From contig JAEELR010000024.1 of NCBI GenBank assembly GCA_016282835.1, positions 1 through 37,445 on the forward strand: a stretch of DNA of 37,445 bases, read 5' to 3'. The position numbers were made by a program, and so were the translations under genes. The stretch's first letter is position 1. The number at the start of each line of letters is the position of its first letter. Below the pieces are notes generated by a model that did no database searches, was not told the origin of the DNA, and worked only from the letters and a program-made list of their open reading frames with translations. Below are positions 8,071 through 17,063 of the stretch, one piece after another. This DNA is from Treponema sp. Lineage in GTDB: Bacteria; Spirochaetota; Spirochaetia; Treponematales; Treponemataceae.

Positions 8071-9833
8071 TTAAAGGAACAATTACCAGAATTAGTGGTC
8101 CTATAGTTTATGCAGAAGGTTTGGCATCCTGCGGTTTATACGATGTTGTTGATGTAGGAGAGAAAAAACTTATAGGTGAAATAATCCGCCAGAATAACGG
8201 TGTTTCTACAATTCAGGTTTATGAAGATGTTTGTGGCCTGCATATTGGAGAGCAGGTTGTTTCAAGCGGAAGACCTTTGTCTTTAAAACTTGGACCAGGG
8301 CTTGTTGGAACAATTTATGATGGAATCCAGCGCCCTCTAAAGCAAATGTATGAACAGTCTGGAATTTATATAAATGCAGGCCAGAGGGCAGAATGTATTG
8401 ACGGTGAAAAAAAATGGGACTTCGATTGTGTTGTTTCTGAAGGTGAAGAAATTTCTGCCGGAAAGATTTTAGGCTATGTGCAGGAAACTGGTTCTATAAA
8501 GCACTGCATTATGGTTCCGCCATATATAAAGGGAAAGGCTTTAAAATCTGTAAAGGGTTCAGGCTCTTACAATGTTGATGAAGTTATTGCCGTTACGGAT
8601 TTGGATGAAGAACTTTATTTAAGTCACTACTGGCCGCTTAGAAAACCACGACCATACGCAGAAAAGCTTGAAGTAAGTCAGCCGCTTATTACCGGTCAGA
8701 GAGTAATTGATGTTTTCTTCCCGCTAAGTAAAGGTGGAACGGCTGCAATCCCGGGTGGCTTTGGAACCGGTAAAACTATGACCCAGCATGCAATTGCTAA
8801 ATGGTGTGATGCAGATTTAATTGTATACATTGGTTGCGGTGAGCGCGGAAATGAAATGACAGATGTTCTTACTGATTTCCCAAAACTGATTGACCCTAGA
8901 ACAAACAGGTCTTTGATGGAAAGAACAATTTTAATTGCAAATACATCAAATATGCCTGTAGCTGCCCGCGAAGTTTCTTTGTATTCAGGAATTACTTTAG
9001 CAGAATACTACAGGGACATGGGACTTCATGTTGCAATCATGGCAGACTCAACAAGCCGCTGGGCAGAAGCCTTAAGAGAGCTTTCGGGACGTATGGAAGA
9101 AATGCCTGCAGAAGAAGGTTTCCCTGCTTACTTGCCAACGCGCCTGGCAGAATTTTATGAGAGGGCCGGCAGAGTAAAAACTTTTACTGGAAGCGAAGGA
9201 AGTGTCAGCGTAATTGGTGCTGTTTCGCCACCGGGAGGAGATTTTAGTGAACCTGTAACTCAGCATACAAAACGATTTATCCGATGCTTCTGGGCTTTAA
9301 ACAGAGAGCTTGCAAATTCAAGACATTATCCTGCAATTGGCTGGATTGATTCTTATTCTGAATATGCTGATGAAATTAAACTCTGGTGGAACGGAAAGGA
9401 TCCCCGCTATTCACAGGCCAGAGCCGAAGCGCTTGCACTTTTGAAAAAGGAAGACCGCCTGCAGCAGATTGTACGCCTTATTGGTTCTGATGCTTTACCG
9501 GAGAAAGATAATTTAGTTTTGATTGTTTGTGAAATGATTAAGAACGGATTTTTACAGCAGAATGCCTTTGATGAAATTGATTCTTATTCTTCTCCACAGA
9601 AACAGATTTTGCTTTTACTTTTGATTTTGACTTTCTACAATAAATCACTTGAGCTTTTAAAGATGGGCTGTCCTCTTTTAAAGATTCGTGATTTAGACTG
9701 CAGGAAAGAAATTATAAAAGCTAAGAGTGTTGTAAAAAATGATGACATAGAAGGCTTGAATAAAATTCAAACTGATATGGAAAATGAATTTAGCGGACTT
9801 GAAAATCTATACCGCAAGGATGCAATAGTATGA
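8067..9833 (+). CDS. atpA: V-type ATP synthase subunit A
   Basis: Walker [55 protein letters not shown]. Confidence 0.97.
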   Translation: MIKGTITRISGPIVYAEGLASCGLYDVVDVGEKKLIGEIIRQNNGVSTIQVYEDVCGLHIGEQVVSSGRPLSLKLGPGLVGTIYDGIQRPLKQMYEQSGIYINAGQRAECIDGEKKWDFDCVVSEGEEISAGKILGYVQETGSIKHCIMVPPYIKGKALKSVKGSGSYNVDEVIAVTDLDEELYLSHYWPLRKPRPYAEKLEVSQPLITGQRVIDVFFPLSKGGTAAIPGGFGTGKTMTQHAIAKWCDADLIVYIGCGERGNEMTDVLTDFPKLIDPRTNRSLMERTILIANTSNMPVAAREVSLYSGITLAEYYRDMGLHVAIMADSTSRWAEALRELSGRMEEMPAEEGFPAYLPTRLAEFYERAGRVKTFTGSEGSVSVIGAVSPPGGDFSEPVTQHTKRFIRCFWALNRELANSRHYPAIGWIDSYSEYADEIKLWWNGKDPRYSQARAEALALLKKEDRLQQIVRLIGSDALPEKDNLVLIVCEMIKNGFLQQNAFDEIDSYSSPQKQILLLLLILTFYNKSLELLKMGCPLLKIRDLDCRKEIIKAKSVVKNDDIEGLNKIQTDMENEFSGLENLYRKDAIV

Positions 9834-11218
9834 AAGGCATTGAACACAGCGGATTAACACTTGTAGACGGACCAATAGTTGCTGTAAAGAGAAGCGAGAA
9901 TTCTTTTTATGATGAAGTAGTTTATGTCCGCGATAAGACTGGTGAAAAAAGAACCGGAAGAATTATTGACCTGAATAAAGACATTGCCGTAGTTCAAATT
10001 TTTGGAAGCACAACAGGCCTTGATCTTGAATCAACAACAGTTGAGTTTCTGGAGGAGCCGATGGAGCTTGCTGTAGGTAAAGGTCTTTTAGGAAGAATTT
10101 TTAACGGACTCGGTGAAAGCATAGACGGTTATCCTCCGATTATCAGCAGTAAAAAATTAAACGTAAACGGAAACTCTATAAATCCTTATGCGCGCGTTTA
10201 TCCGAGGGATTTTATTCAGACAGGAATTTCTGCAATTGATGGAATGAATACTTTAATCCGTGGACAAAAGCTTCCTATTTTCAGTGGAAACGGTTTACCG
10301 CATAATAAACTTGCAGCACAGATTATCAGGCAGGCAAAGCTTTTAAATGACAGCGAAGACTTTGTAATGGTTTTTGCAGGCATGGGAATTAAATACGATG
10401 TAGCGCAGTTCTTTAAGCATACCTTTGAAGAAAGCGGTGTTTTGTCAAAGGTTGTAATGTTCCAGAGCTTAGCTGATTCTCCTTCAATCGAAAGAATCAT
10501 TACTCCGCGCTGTGCTTTAACTGCTGCAGAGTATCTGGCGTTTGAATGCAATATGCACGTTCTTGTTGTAATGACTGATATGACAAACTACTGTGAGGCC
10601 CTGCGTGAAATTTCTACTACAAGAGGTGAAGTTCCGGGAAGAAAAGGCTACCCTGGATATTTGTATTCTAATTTAGCAGAACTTTATGAAAGAGCGGGAA
10701 AGGTTCAGGGCAGTACGGGTTCTATTACACAGATTCCAATTCTTACTATGCCGAACGATGATATAAGCCATCCGATTCCAGACCTTACAGGATACATTAC
10801 TGAGGGCCAGATTGTTTTAGACCGCGAAATGGACCAGAAGGGTGTGTATCCTCCTGTGGCGGGCTTGCCAAGTTTAAGCCGACTCATGAAAGACGGTATT
10901 GGTGAAGGAATGACCCGCGAAGATCACGCAAGCGTTTCGAGCCAGTTGTTTGCCTCTTATTCGAAGGTAAAAAATATCCGTAACCTTGCATCAATTATTG
11001 GTGAAGAAGAGTTGTCTGAATTAGACAGAATGTACTTAAAGTTTGGTAGCGAGCTTGAATCAAAGTTTTTTACGCAGGGTGAATATGAAGACAGAAGCAT
11101 CTTTGAAACTTTGGATTTAGGCTGGAAGCTTTTGAGCATTTTACCACGCTCTGAATTGTACAGAATTAAAGATGAACTCATAGATAAGTATTTACCTGAA
11201 GAAGGCTATGCAGGTTAA
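9830..11218 (+). CDS. atpB: V-type ATP synthase subunit B
   Basis: [63 protein letters not shown]. Confidence 0.97.
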   Translation: MKGIEHSGLTLVDGPIVAVKRSENSFYDEVVYVRDKTGEKRTGRIIDLNKDIAVVQIFGSTTGLDLESTTVEFLEEPMELAVGKGLLGRIFNGLGESIDGYPPIISSKKLNVNGNSINPYARVYPRDFIQTGISAIDGMNTLIRGQKLPIFSGNGLPHNKLAAQIIRQAKLLNDSEDFVMVFAGMGIKYDVAQFFKHTFEESGVLSKVVMFQSLADSPSIERIITPRCALTAAEYLAFECNMHVLVVMTDMTNYCEALREISTTRGEVPGRKGYPGYLYSNLAELYERAGKVQGSTGSITQIPILTMPNDDISHPIPDLTGYITEGQIVLDREMDQKGVYPPVAGLPSLSRLMKDGIGEGMTREDHASVSSQLFASYSKVKNIRNLASIIGEEELSELDRMYLKFGSELESKFFTQGEYEDRSIFETLDLGWKLLSILPRSELYRIKDELIDKYLPEEGYAG

Positions 11219-11232
11219 GATTTGGAGAGTTT

Positions 11233-11847
11233 ATGGCAAAACTTAATATTGCACCGACAAAATCGAATCTCTTGAGCATTAAGGAACAGCTTCAGATTAG
11301 TACTGAGGGCTATGACTTACTTGAGCAGAAGCGTGAGATTTTAGTAATGGAGTTGATGCATATTGTTGATAAGGTAAAAGTTCTGGATGCTAAAATCGAG
11401 GAGTGTATAAAAAAGTCTTATCCAAATCTTTTGAGAATGATTGAAGTTGTTGGTGAAGACCGTGTAGAAAGATTGTCGCATTCTGTAGATTACAAATTTG
11501 AAATAAAAGAAAAAAAAGTTTCTATTGCAGGCCTTGCGTTTGATTCGTTTGATGTTGAACTTCCTCAGAAACAGCTCTTTACTTCATTCTTAGGAACTTT
11601 TCCTGAAAGCGATCAGGTAATGGATGATTTCTTTGAGCTTCTAACTTTAATAACTCAAATGGCAACAATCAGAAATATTGCCTGGAGACTTGCTGTAGAA
11701 GTAAAGAAAACTCAAAGGCGAGTAAATGCACTTGATAAAATGATTATTCCTCAGGACAAAGAAACAGTAAAATATATTGAAAGCGTTTTAGAAGAAAGAG
11801 AAAGAGAAAATGTCTTTGTCTTAAAATCGTTGAAAAAAAACAGATAA
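11233..11847 (+). CDS. atpD: V-type ATP synthase subunit D
   Basis: LNIAPTKSNLLSIKEQLQISTEGYDLLEQKREILVMEL and C-terminal RRVNALDKMIIP...TVKYIESVLEERERENVFVLK. Confidence 0.95.
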   Translation: MAKLNIAPTKSNLLSIKEQLQISTEGYDLLEQKREILVMELMHIVDKVKVLDAKIEECIKKSYPNLLRMIEVVGEDRVERLSHSVDYKFEIKEKKVSIAGLAFDSFDVELPQKQLFTSFLGTFPESDQVMDDFFELLTLITQMATIRNIAWRLAVEVKKTQRRVNALDKMIIPQDKETVKYIESVLEERERENVFVLKSLKKNR

Positions 11848-11874
11848 GGCCAATGTATTAAGGAGAATTTTGAA

Positions 11875-12339
11875 TTGGAAGAAGATAGTTTTTTACAAAA
11901 AGTTTTGGTTGCGTATAATGGTTCTAAGGCTTCACTTAAAGCTGTTATGTATTCATTCAGGATGGCAAAGGCTATTGATTGTGCTGTAAAAGTTGTAGTC
12001 GTTGCTGATGTTTCATCTGTTACAAAGTTGAATCTGATTAAAATGATTACAAAAGAAGAAGCTGAAAGCGGTCTTGAGTGGATTGAACGCGATGCAAAAG
12101 TAAATATCAATTATGTAAAAAACTTAGCCCTCCAGAATCAAGTTCAAGTAGAAACTGAAATCAGGCACGGAAGCATCTGGTCAGAAATTGTTCTTGCCGC
12201 AGATGAGTGGGATGCTGATTTAATTTTGCTTGGAAGTGAAACTGTTGAAACTTCAAATGCTAGGCTTCATTCTGAAATCAGTTATCACTCCCGCGAAATT
12301 ATTGGCAGTGCCCATTGTAATGTTATGGTGGTGAAGTAG
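11875..12339 (+). CDS. Universal stress protein (UspA) family protein
   Basis: KVLVAYNGSKASLKAVMYSFRMAKA... WDADLILLGSE...SREIIGSAHCNVMVVK; TTG start, GGAGAATTT upstream. Confidence 0.82.
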   Translation: MEEDSFLQKVLVAYNGSKASLKAVMYSFRMAKAIDCAVKVVVVADVSSVTKLNLIKMITKEEAESGLEWIERDAKVNINYVKNLALQNQVQVETEIRHGSIWSEIVLAADEWDADLILLGSETVETSNARLHSEISYHSREIIGSAHCNVMVVK

Positions 12340-12382
12340 GGGTTATTTCAATTCTCTTAGTACGATAAGTATTAAATATCTT

Positions 12383-12410
12383 GTTATGTGGACGCCAGCA
12401 TTGGGGCGCA
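12383..12410 (+). mobile_element. Cassette left boundary: R'-like core plus conserved leader GTTATGTGGACGCCAGCATTGGGGCGCA
   Basis: 23/28 identical to 180-207 at the left end of the AAC(3) cassette. Confidence 0.6.
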
Positions 12411-12423
12411 AGTTGAAAAAAAA

Positions 12424-12825
12424 ATGAATTATAATCCAACAGAAAAAGAAATTAGTTTTATAAACAGGGCTCTAGAAAAATTCAATGAGAAAAAAGTTGG
12501 AAGCGATAATCATCAGCTTTTAAATATTATAGAATATGATGAAAATGGAAATATAATTGCTGGGATTCTTGGTGGAACTTACTGGGGCTGGATGCATATC
12601 GATATTCTCTGGGTACATGAAAACTTCCGTAAAAAAGGAATTGGAAGTCTGCTCTTAAAGTCAGCCGAAGAAGAAGCATATAAAAGAGGATGTCATTCTG
12701 TACATGTAGATACAATGTCCTGGCAAGCTCCTGAATTTTACAAGAAACACGGTTATAAAATGATCAGCGAACTTAATGATATTCCAACCGGATATAAAAA
12801 ATATCATTTAATCAAAGAACTATAA
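12424..12825 (+). CDS. GNAT-family N-acetyltransferase
   Basis: HIDILWVHENFRKKGIGSLLLKSAEEEAYKRGCHSVHVDTMSWQAPEFYKKHGYK; classical acetyl-CoA binding motif. ORF-track start 12388 lies in the cassette boundary; ATG 12424 more likely. Confidence 0.88.
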   Translation: MNYNPTEKEISFINRALEKFNEKKVGSDNHQLLNIIEYDENGNIIAGILGGTYWGWMHIDILWVHENFRKKGIGSLLLKSAEEEAYKRGCHSVHVDTMSWQAPEFYKKHGYKMISELNDIPTGYKKYHLIKEL

Positions 12826-12844
12826 AATCATTTTCTTGAAATTG

Positions 12845-12874
12845 TTGACATATTCAAAAAGATTTTTTTATAAT
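12845..12874 (+). promoter_or_regulatory. Promoter TTGACA-18-TATAAT
   Basis: TTGACA 12845-12850, TATAAT 12869-12874; followed by palindrome AACGAACTTCGTT 12882-12894 and ATG 12905. Confidence 0.7.
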
Positions 12875-12904
12875 AAAGACAAACGAACTTCGTTCAGTTT
12901 GATT

Positions 12905-13192
12905 ATGGATTATGTTTTTGTAAAAGATTCAGAAGGTTATGTTTTTAAGAAATTAGAAAATGAAGTTTCTCCAGATGAAAAAATAATTTCTGAAAAAGAA
13001 TATATGAAAAAATCTGGACTTACTTCATATGAAAAGAAATTTGGACATGGTGGTGCAAGAGAAAATGCAGGAAGAAAACAGAAATTTGCATTGCCTCTGA
13101 AATTTCAAATTCGTGTAACAAAAGAAGAAAAAGATTTTATTGCCTACGCAAGAGAACATAAAGTCGACTACTCTGCTCTGATGCAAATGTAA
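12905..13192 (+). CDS. Small antitoxin-like / RHH-like DNA-binding protein
   Basis: From ATG 12905: MDYVFVKDSEGYVFKKLENE...GGARENAGRKQKFALPLKFQIRVTKEEKDFIAYAREHKVDYSALMQM; basic linker plus RHH-like C-terminus. Confidence 0.5.
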   Translation: MDYVFVKDSEGYVFKKLENEVSPDEKIISEKEYMKKSGLTSYEKKFGHGGARENAGRKQKFALPLKFQIRVTKEEKDFIAYAREHKVDYSALMQM

Positions 13193-13195
13193 AAT

Positions 13196-13260
13196 CACAT
13201 AAGATGCACTTCAAATTGGATATTGCAGATAAGCTGCTCCACCGTTTAAGTGCGTATTAT
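13196..13260 (+). mobile_element. attC-like site at right end of orphan cassette (site 4)
   Basis: Arms ATAAGATGCACTT (13199-13211) / AAGTGCGTATTAT (13248-13260), 11/13 complementary; inner GCAGataagCTGC; shares CACATAA..TTCAAAT.GGAT with site 1. Confidence 0.55.
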
Positions 13261-13263
13261 ACA

Positions 13264-13333
13264 GATCCTGAAACAAGTTCAGGATGACAGTTTCGTCTTG
13301 TCATTTAGATCCTGTAACAAGTTCAGGATGACA
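13264..13333. repeat. Two direct copies of palindromic repeat GATCCTG(A/T)AACAAGTTCAGGATGACA
   Basis: Copies at 13264-13289 and 13308-13333, one mismatch; stem CCTGAA/TTCAGG in the first. Confidence 0.9.
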
Positions 13334-13354
13334 GGTGCTCATAGGTTTTCCCAC

Positions 13355-16300
13355 TTACTCCAATTCAACATAAGTTTTCCCAGAACCACCGTCTTCCGGG
13401 CGGGCAAAGTGGAAGTCTTTTATTCCCGGATAATTTGAGAGCAAATCTTTTACTGCCTGCTGTAAGATTCCGTCTCCCTTTCCGTGAATAATGCTGAACG
13501 ATTTAAAGCCTGTGATTGCACATAAATCCAGCTGCTTCTGAACTTCTTTTAAAGCCTGTTCACATCTCATTCCTAAAAGGCGCAGTTCAAATTTTGGTTT
13601 TTCAGTTTTGTATTCTGTGTTTGCATATTCAACACTCAGGTTTATTTTGCTTTGATTTGATGGAGCTTCTGCAGGAATAATTTCTTCTTCTTTAAAATTC
13701 ATTTTTATTGAACCAAAGTGTACGGTGTAGAAATTATTTTTTGTTTTGCTTCCAAGAATTCCTTTTCGTTTTTCTTTTCCTGCTAAGACTTCAATTCCTT
13801 CTTTAAGTTCAATCTTCTTTGTTTCATTAGATTTTCTTGCCGGAAGTTCGATTGCTGTAGCATATTCCAGGGCCTTTGAATTTGAAAGGCGGGCTTTAGT
13901 TTTTTTATTTGATTTTGACTTTGAATTTTTAGAAGTAAGTTTCATTCCGTTTTCAAAGATTTTAACTTCGCCTGAATGCTTTTCTTTTTCTTCTTCGAGT
14001 TTTTCTTTTTCACTTTCGAGGAGCATATCTCTTTCTGAAAGTTTTTCCTGTAAAGAAGAAATAAAGTTTTTTGCTCCTAAAGTTTTTTCTCTTGTTATTT
14101 CGCCTTCCCGTATTTTTCTGATAAGGTTTTCCAGTTCCTTTCGGCTTTCAGATAAAAATGCAAAGCTTTGTTTTTGTTCGATTGTCTTTAATTCTAACTC
14201 TTTTTCTTTTAGTTTTAGTTCTTTTTCCTGCTGCTTTAATTTTTTTTCTTCGAGTAAGATTTTTTCTTCTTTCTGTTCTTCAACTAATTTGTCCAGTTCA
14301 CTGTGTTTTTCTGTGAGGCCTTTTATGAGCGTGCTGACATCTGCCTGTTCTGTGTTCAAATAATTTTTTGCCTTGTCGATTACTTCCTGTGCAATTCCGC
14401 TTTCACCTGCAATTTCAAGAGCGTGACTTTCACCTGGAACTCCCATTAATAGCCTGTAGGTAGGGCGCAGAGTGTTTTTGTCAAAATCAACGCTGGCATT
14501 TATACAGTAAGGATTTGTGTATCCGTAGTTCTTTAAGATTCCGTGGTGGGTTGTAGCGATTACCCAGGATTTTCTTTCCAGGAATGTATCTAACTCTGCC
14601 ATTGCAAGAGCACCGCCTTCCTGAGGGTCTGTTCCGCTTGCAAGTTCATCAAGTAAAAGCAAAGTGTTTTCGTCTGCGTGTTCAAGCATTTGGGAGTGTT
14701 TTTTCATATGTGCCGAGAAGGTACTTAAGGAAGAATCGATTGACTGCTCGTCTCCAATGTCTGCAAAGATTTTTGTAAAGACTGGCAGCGCTGTTCCGTC
14801 TGAAGCAAGAACCGGGAAGCCTGCCTGATTTAATAGAGCGCTGAGTGCAATCGTTTTTAATGTAACGGTTTTTCCTCCTGTGTTTGGTCCTGTGATGATA
14901 AGAATTTTTTTGCCTTCCAGATATTCTATGTCGAGAGGAACACATTTTTCTCCCAGAAGCGGGTGGCGGACTTTTAATAATTTTAGTGTTTGTCCTTCAC
15001 TGCATTCTAAAGCGAAAACTCCTGAGTGCTGTATTTTGTATTTTGTTCCTGCAGCGTATGAGTCGAGTTTGATTAAAATTTTATGGTTTTCTTCTAATTC
15101 GTTTCTGTACAAAGAAATTTTTGAAGTAAGCTCGCGTAAGATTTTTTTTGTTTCCGAGATTAATTTGTATTCGGCTTCAACAAGCATATTGTTTGCCTTT
15201 ACAACTTCATCGGGTTCTATATAAACTGTCTGCCCTGTAGAACTTACTTCATGAACGATGCCTGAAATTTTTGAGCGGTTAGAAGCTTTTACTGCAAGAA
15301 GCTGTCTGTCGCTTCTGTATACGGGAACATTTGACTGTAATACTGTGTTCAGGCTTGAATCGCTTGTGTATTTTTTTATTGCGTTTTCAATCTGTTTCTG
15401 CAGGTTTAAAATGTTTTTTCTGATTTCTTTTAATGCAGGTAAATCCCTTATTTCGCCATAAGAATCAATTACAGAAAAGATTTCATTTTCTACGAATGAA
15501 AGATCTGACATTGCTTCTGCGTTTTTAGTAAGCAGGGGAAGCGTAAAGTTTTCAGATGAAGTTTTTATAATTTCTTTTAATTTTCGTGAACTGATACAAA
15601 ACTTTCCTATAGCAAATAATTCTTCTTTTGAAAGCTGAGTGCCGGAAACCTTTAATGCCTGGAAGGATTTTTGAACCTGCGGGAAATATTCTATCGGGTT
15701 GCTTCTTGTTGTTGTAAGAATTTTTTCCCATTCCATAGAAATGTTTTTGATTTCGTTTATTTTGTTTGAATCGCTTGAAGCTTCTCTTTTTAGAGTAAAG
15801 TCTTTGCCTTCTTCTGTGCTGCTTAAGCTTGCGATTTCATCTCTGATTCTGTAAAAATCTAATTCTTTTGCAATTTGTCCTTTCAGGAAAATGTCAGTTT
15901 CTTCTTCTGAGTCTGAATTTGTTTTGCTTTCAATTGAAAAGTATGAAAGGATGTCATTCGGTACCTGAGCAAAATTGCTGGCCCCGCAGGAAGTTAACTG
16001 CTCTTCGGTTCTAAAGCCCCACAAAACGCTTATGCAGTCGAGGCCCGCATTTAATGAAGTTTGATAATCTACATCGGAGTCTCCAGCGTAAAAGGCCTGG
16101 TCTTTGTTTACATTCAGGTTTTCAAGCACTTTATAAACAGAGTCAGGCTGGGGTTTTAGTTTTATTCCTTCCTGAGCGCCGATTGCACAAGTGGAGTCAA
16201 TATATTCGCTGAAAAATATTCTGTTTAATTCTTTAACCTGAGCGTCCGGTTTGTTTGAGACAATTCCCATTTTGATTCCGTTTGCTTTAAGGGTTTTCAT

Positions 16301-16582
16301 TAAGTCTAAAATGCCTGCGTAGGGTTTTGTTTTTACAAGGCAGTTTTTACTGTAAGTCTCCTGTAAAAAACTATATGCTTTTTCGAAATTTGGATTTTGA
16401 GTTCCGCCCGGGATGGCTCTTTCTAAAAGTTTTTTTATTCCGTTTCCAACAAATTTCCGCACCTCGTCTTTTGTTCTTTGTGGCGCGTTAAACTTTTTTA
16501 AAACAATGTTTGTGCTGTCAGTTAAATCGTCGAGAGTGTCCAGTATTGTTCCGTCCATGTCAAAAATGATTGCGTTTTTCAT
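13355..16582 (-). CDS. mutS2: Fusion: HAD phosphatase (Gph-like) + MutS2 ATPase with Smr domain
   Basis: One 1075-aa ORF: N-term MKNAIIFDMDGTILDTLDDL...GIVSNKP...GDSDVDYQTSLNAG (HAD); then MutS2 with GPNTGGKTVTLKT, LLLLDELASGTDPQEGGALA and Smr-like HGKGDGIL. Confidence 0.92.
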   Translation of the reverse strand: MKNAIIFDMDGTILDTLDDLTDSTNIVLKKFNAPQRTKDEVRKFVGNGIKKLLERAIPGGTQNPNFEKAYSFLQETYSKNCLVKTKPYAGILDLMKTLKANGIKMGIVSNKPDAQVKELNRIFFSEYIDSTCAIGAQEGIKLKPQPDSVYKVLENLNVNKDQAFYAGDSDVDYQTSLNAGLDCISVLWGFRTEEQLTSCGASNFAQVPNDILSYFSIESKTNSDSEEETDIFLKGQIAKELDFYRIRDEIASLSSTEEGKDFTLKREASSDSNKINEIKNISMEWEKILTTTRSNPIEYFPQVQKSFQALKVSGTQLSKEELFAIGKFCISSRKLKEIIKTSSENFTLPLLTKNAEAMSDLSFVENEIFSVIDSYGEIRDLPALKEIRKNILNLQKQIENAIKKYTSDSSLNTVLQSNVPVYRSDRQLLAVKASNRSKISGIVHEVSSTGQTVYIEPDEVVKANNMLVEAEYKLISETKKILRELTSKISLYRNELEENHKILIKLDSYAAGTKYKIQHSGVFALECSEGQTLKLLKVRHPLLGEKCVPLDIEYLEGKKILIITGPNTGGKTVTLKTIALSALLNQAGFPVLASDGTALPVFTKIFADIGDEQSIDSSLSTFSAHMKKHSQMLEHADENTLLLLDELASGTDPQEGGALAMAELDTFLERKSWVIATTHHGILKNYGYTNPYCINASVDFDKNTLRPTYRLLMGVPGESHALEIAGESGIAQEVIDKAKNYLNTEQADVSTLIKGLTEKHSELDKLVEEQKEEKILLEEKKLKQQEKELKLKEKELELKTIEQKQSFAFLSESRKELENLIRKIREGEITREKTLGAKNFISSLQEKLSERDMLLESEKEKLEEEKEKHSGEVKIFENGMKLTSKNSKSKSNKKTKARLSNSKALEYATAIELPARKSNETKKIELKEGIEVLAGKEKRKGILGSKTKNNFYTVHFGSIKMNFKEEEIIPAEAPSNQSKINLSVEYANTEYKTEKPKFELRLLGMRCEQALKEVQKQLDLCAITGFKSFSIIHGKGDGILQQAVKDLLSNYPGIKDFHFARPEDGGSGKTYVELE

Positions 16583-16691
16583 AAAGTCCTTTTTTGTTAA
16601 GCGATGTTTTTATTAGAGTAAATTTATAGTTTTATATTTCTTTATTCAATATTTGGTGTTGTTAGTTTTATATCAGCATCTGTATAGTACA

Positions 16692-16840
16692 GATTCCGAA
16701 ACAAGTTCGGAATGACAGATTTATTCTTCACTATAAAGAAGAAGTTTGTCATGCTGAATTCATTTCAGCATCTGTGTAGTACAGATTCTAAAGCCATGCT
16801 CAGAATGACAGGTTGTTGTGGTTTCGACAGGCTCAACCAC
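16692..16840. repeat. Cluster of dispersed palindromic repeats
   Basis: GATTCCGAAACAAGTTCGGAATGACA (16692-16717), inverted GTCATGCTGAATTCATTTCAGCATCTG (16748-16774), GATTCTAAAGCCATGCTCAGAATGACA (16784-16810), GTGGTTTCGACAGGCTCAACCAC (16818-16840). Confidence 0.88.
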
Positions 16841-17008
16841 CGTGTTATTCAATATTTACTAAGCCCGGTATGGAGCACCTGCGAAGCAGTCCGGAGGATG
16901 ACCGGAAGGGAAGTGCGTAACACCGGATGAAAAAGAAATGATTTGTCACAAGAAGAAATTTTTTGCGGGAGAGAAAACTGGCGTCCATAAAAATAAAAAT
17001 CAATTTAA

Positions 17009-17037
17009 TTGAAAAAATAACCTGTCTTTAGTATCAT
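17009..17037 (+). promoter_or_regulatory. Putative gpsA promoter TTGAAA-17-TATCAT
   Basis: TTGAAA 17009-17014, TATCAT 17032-17037, GGAAAGGA SD before ATG 17064. Confidence 0.5.
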
Positions 17038-17063
17038 AATAAAAATATTGGAAAGGAAATTAT

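Noticed and set aside
10216-10551. 111-aa minus-strand ORF within atpB, and other antisense ORFs in pgi, ffh and atpA
   Set aside because: Antisense to strongly conserved genes, no recognisable domain or start signals.
13264-13333. Possible CRISPR array (two near-identical repeats)
   Set aside because: Only two copies, repeat itself a full hairpin, same family occurs in both orientations elsewhere; no cas genes.
13250-13438. 62-aa plus-strand ORF MRIIQILKQVQDDSFVLSFRSCNKFRMTG
   Set aside because: Encoded by the dispersed palindromic repeats; not a credible gene.
13746-14363. 205-aa plus-strand ORF (FSFSSSSFSFSLSR...)
   Set aside because: Antisense shadow of the Glu/Lys-rich coiled coil of MutS2; Ser/Phe-rich low complexity produced by codon bias, no family motif.
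16712-16930. 72-aa plus-strand ORF MTDLFFTIKKKFVMLNSFQHLCS...
   Set aside because: Translation of dispersed repeats between mutS2 and gpsA.
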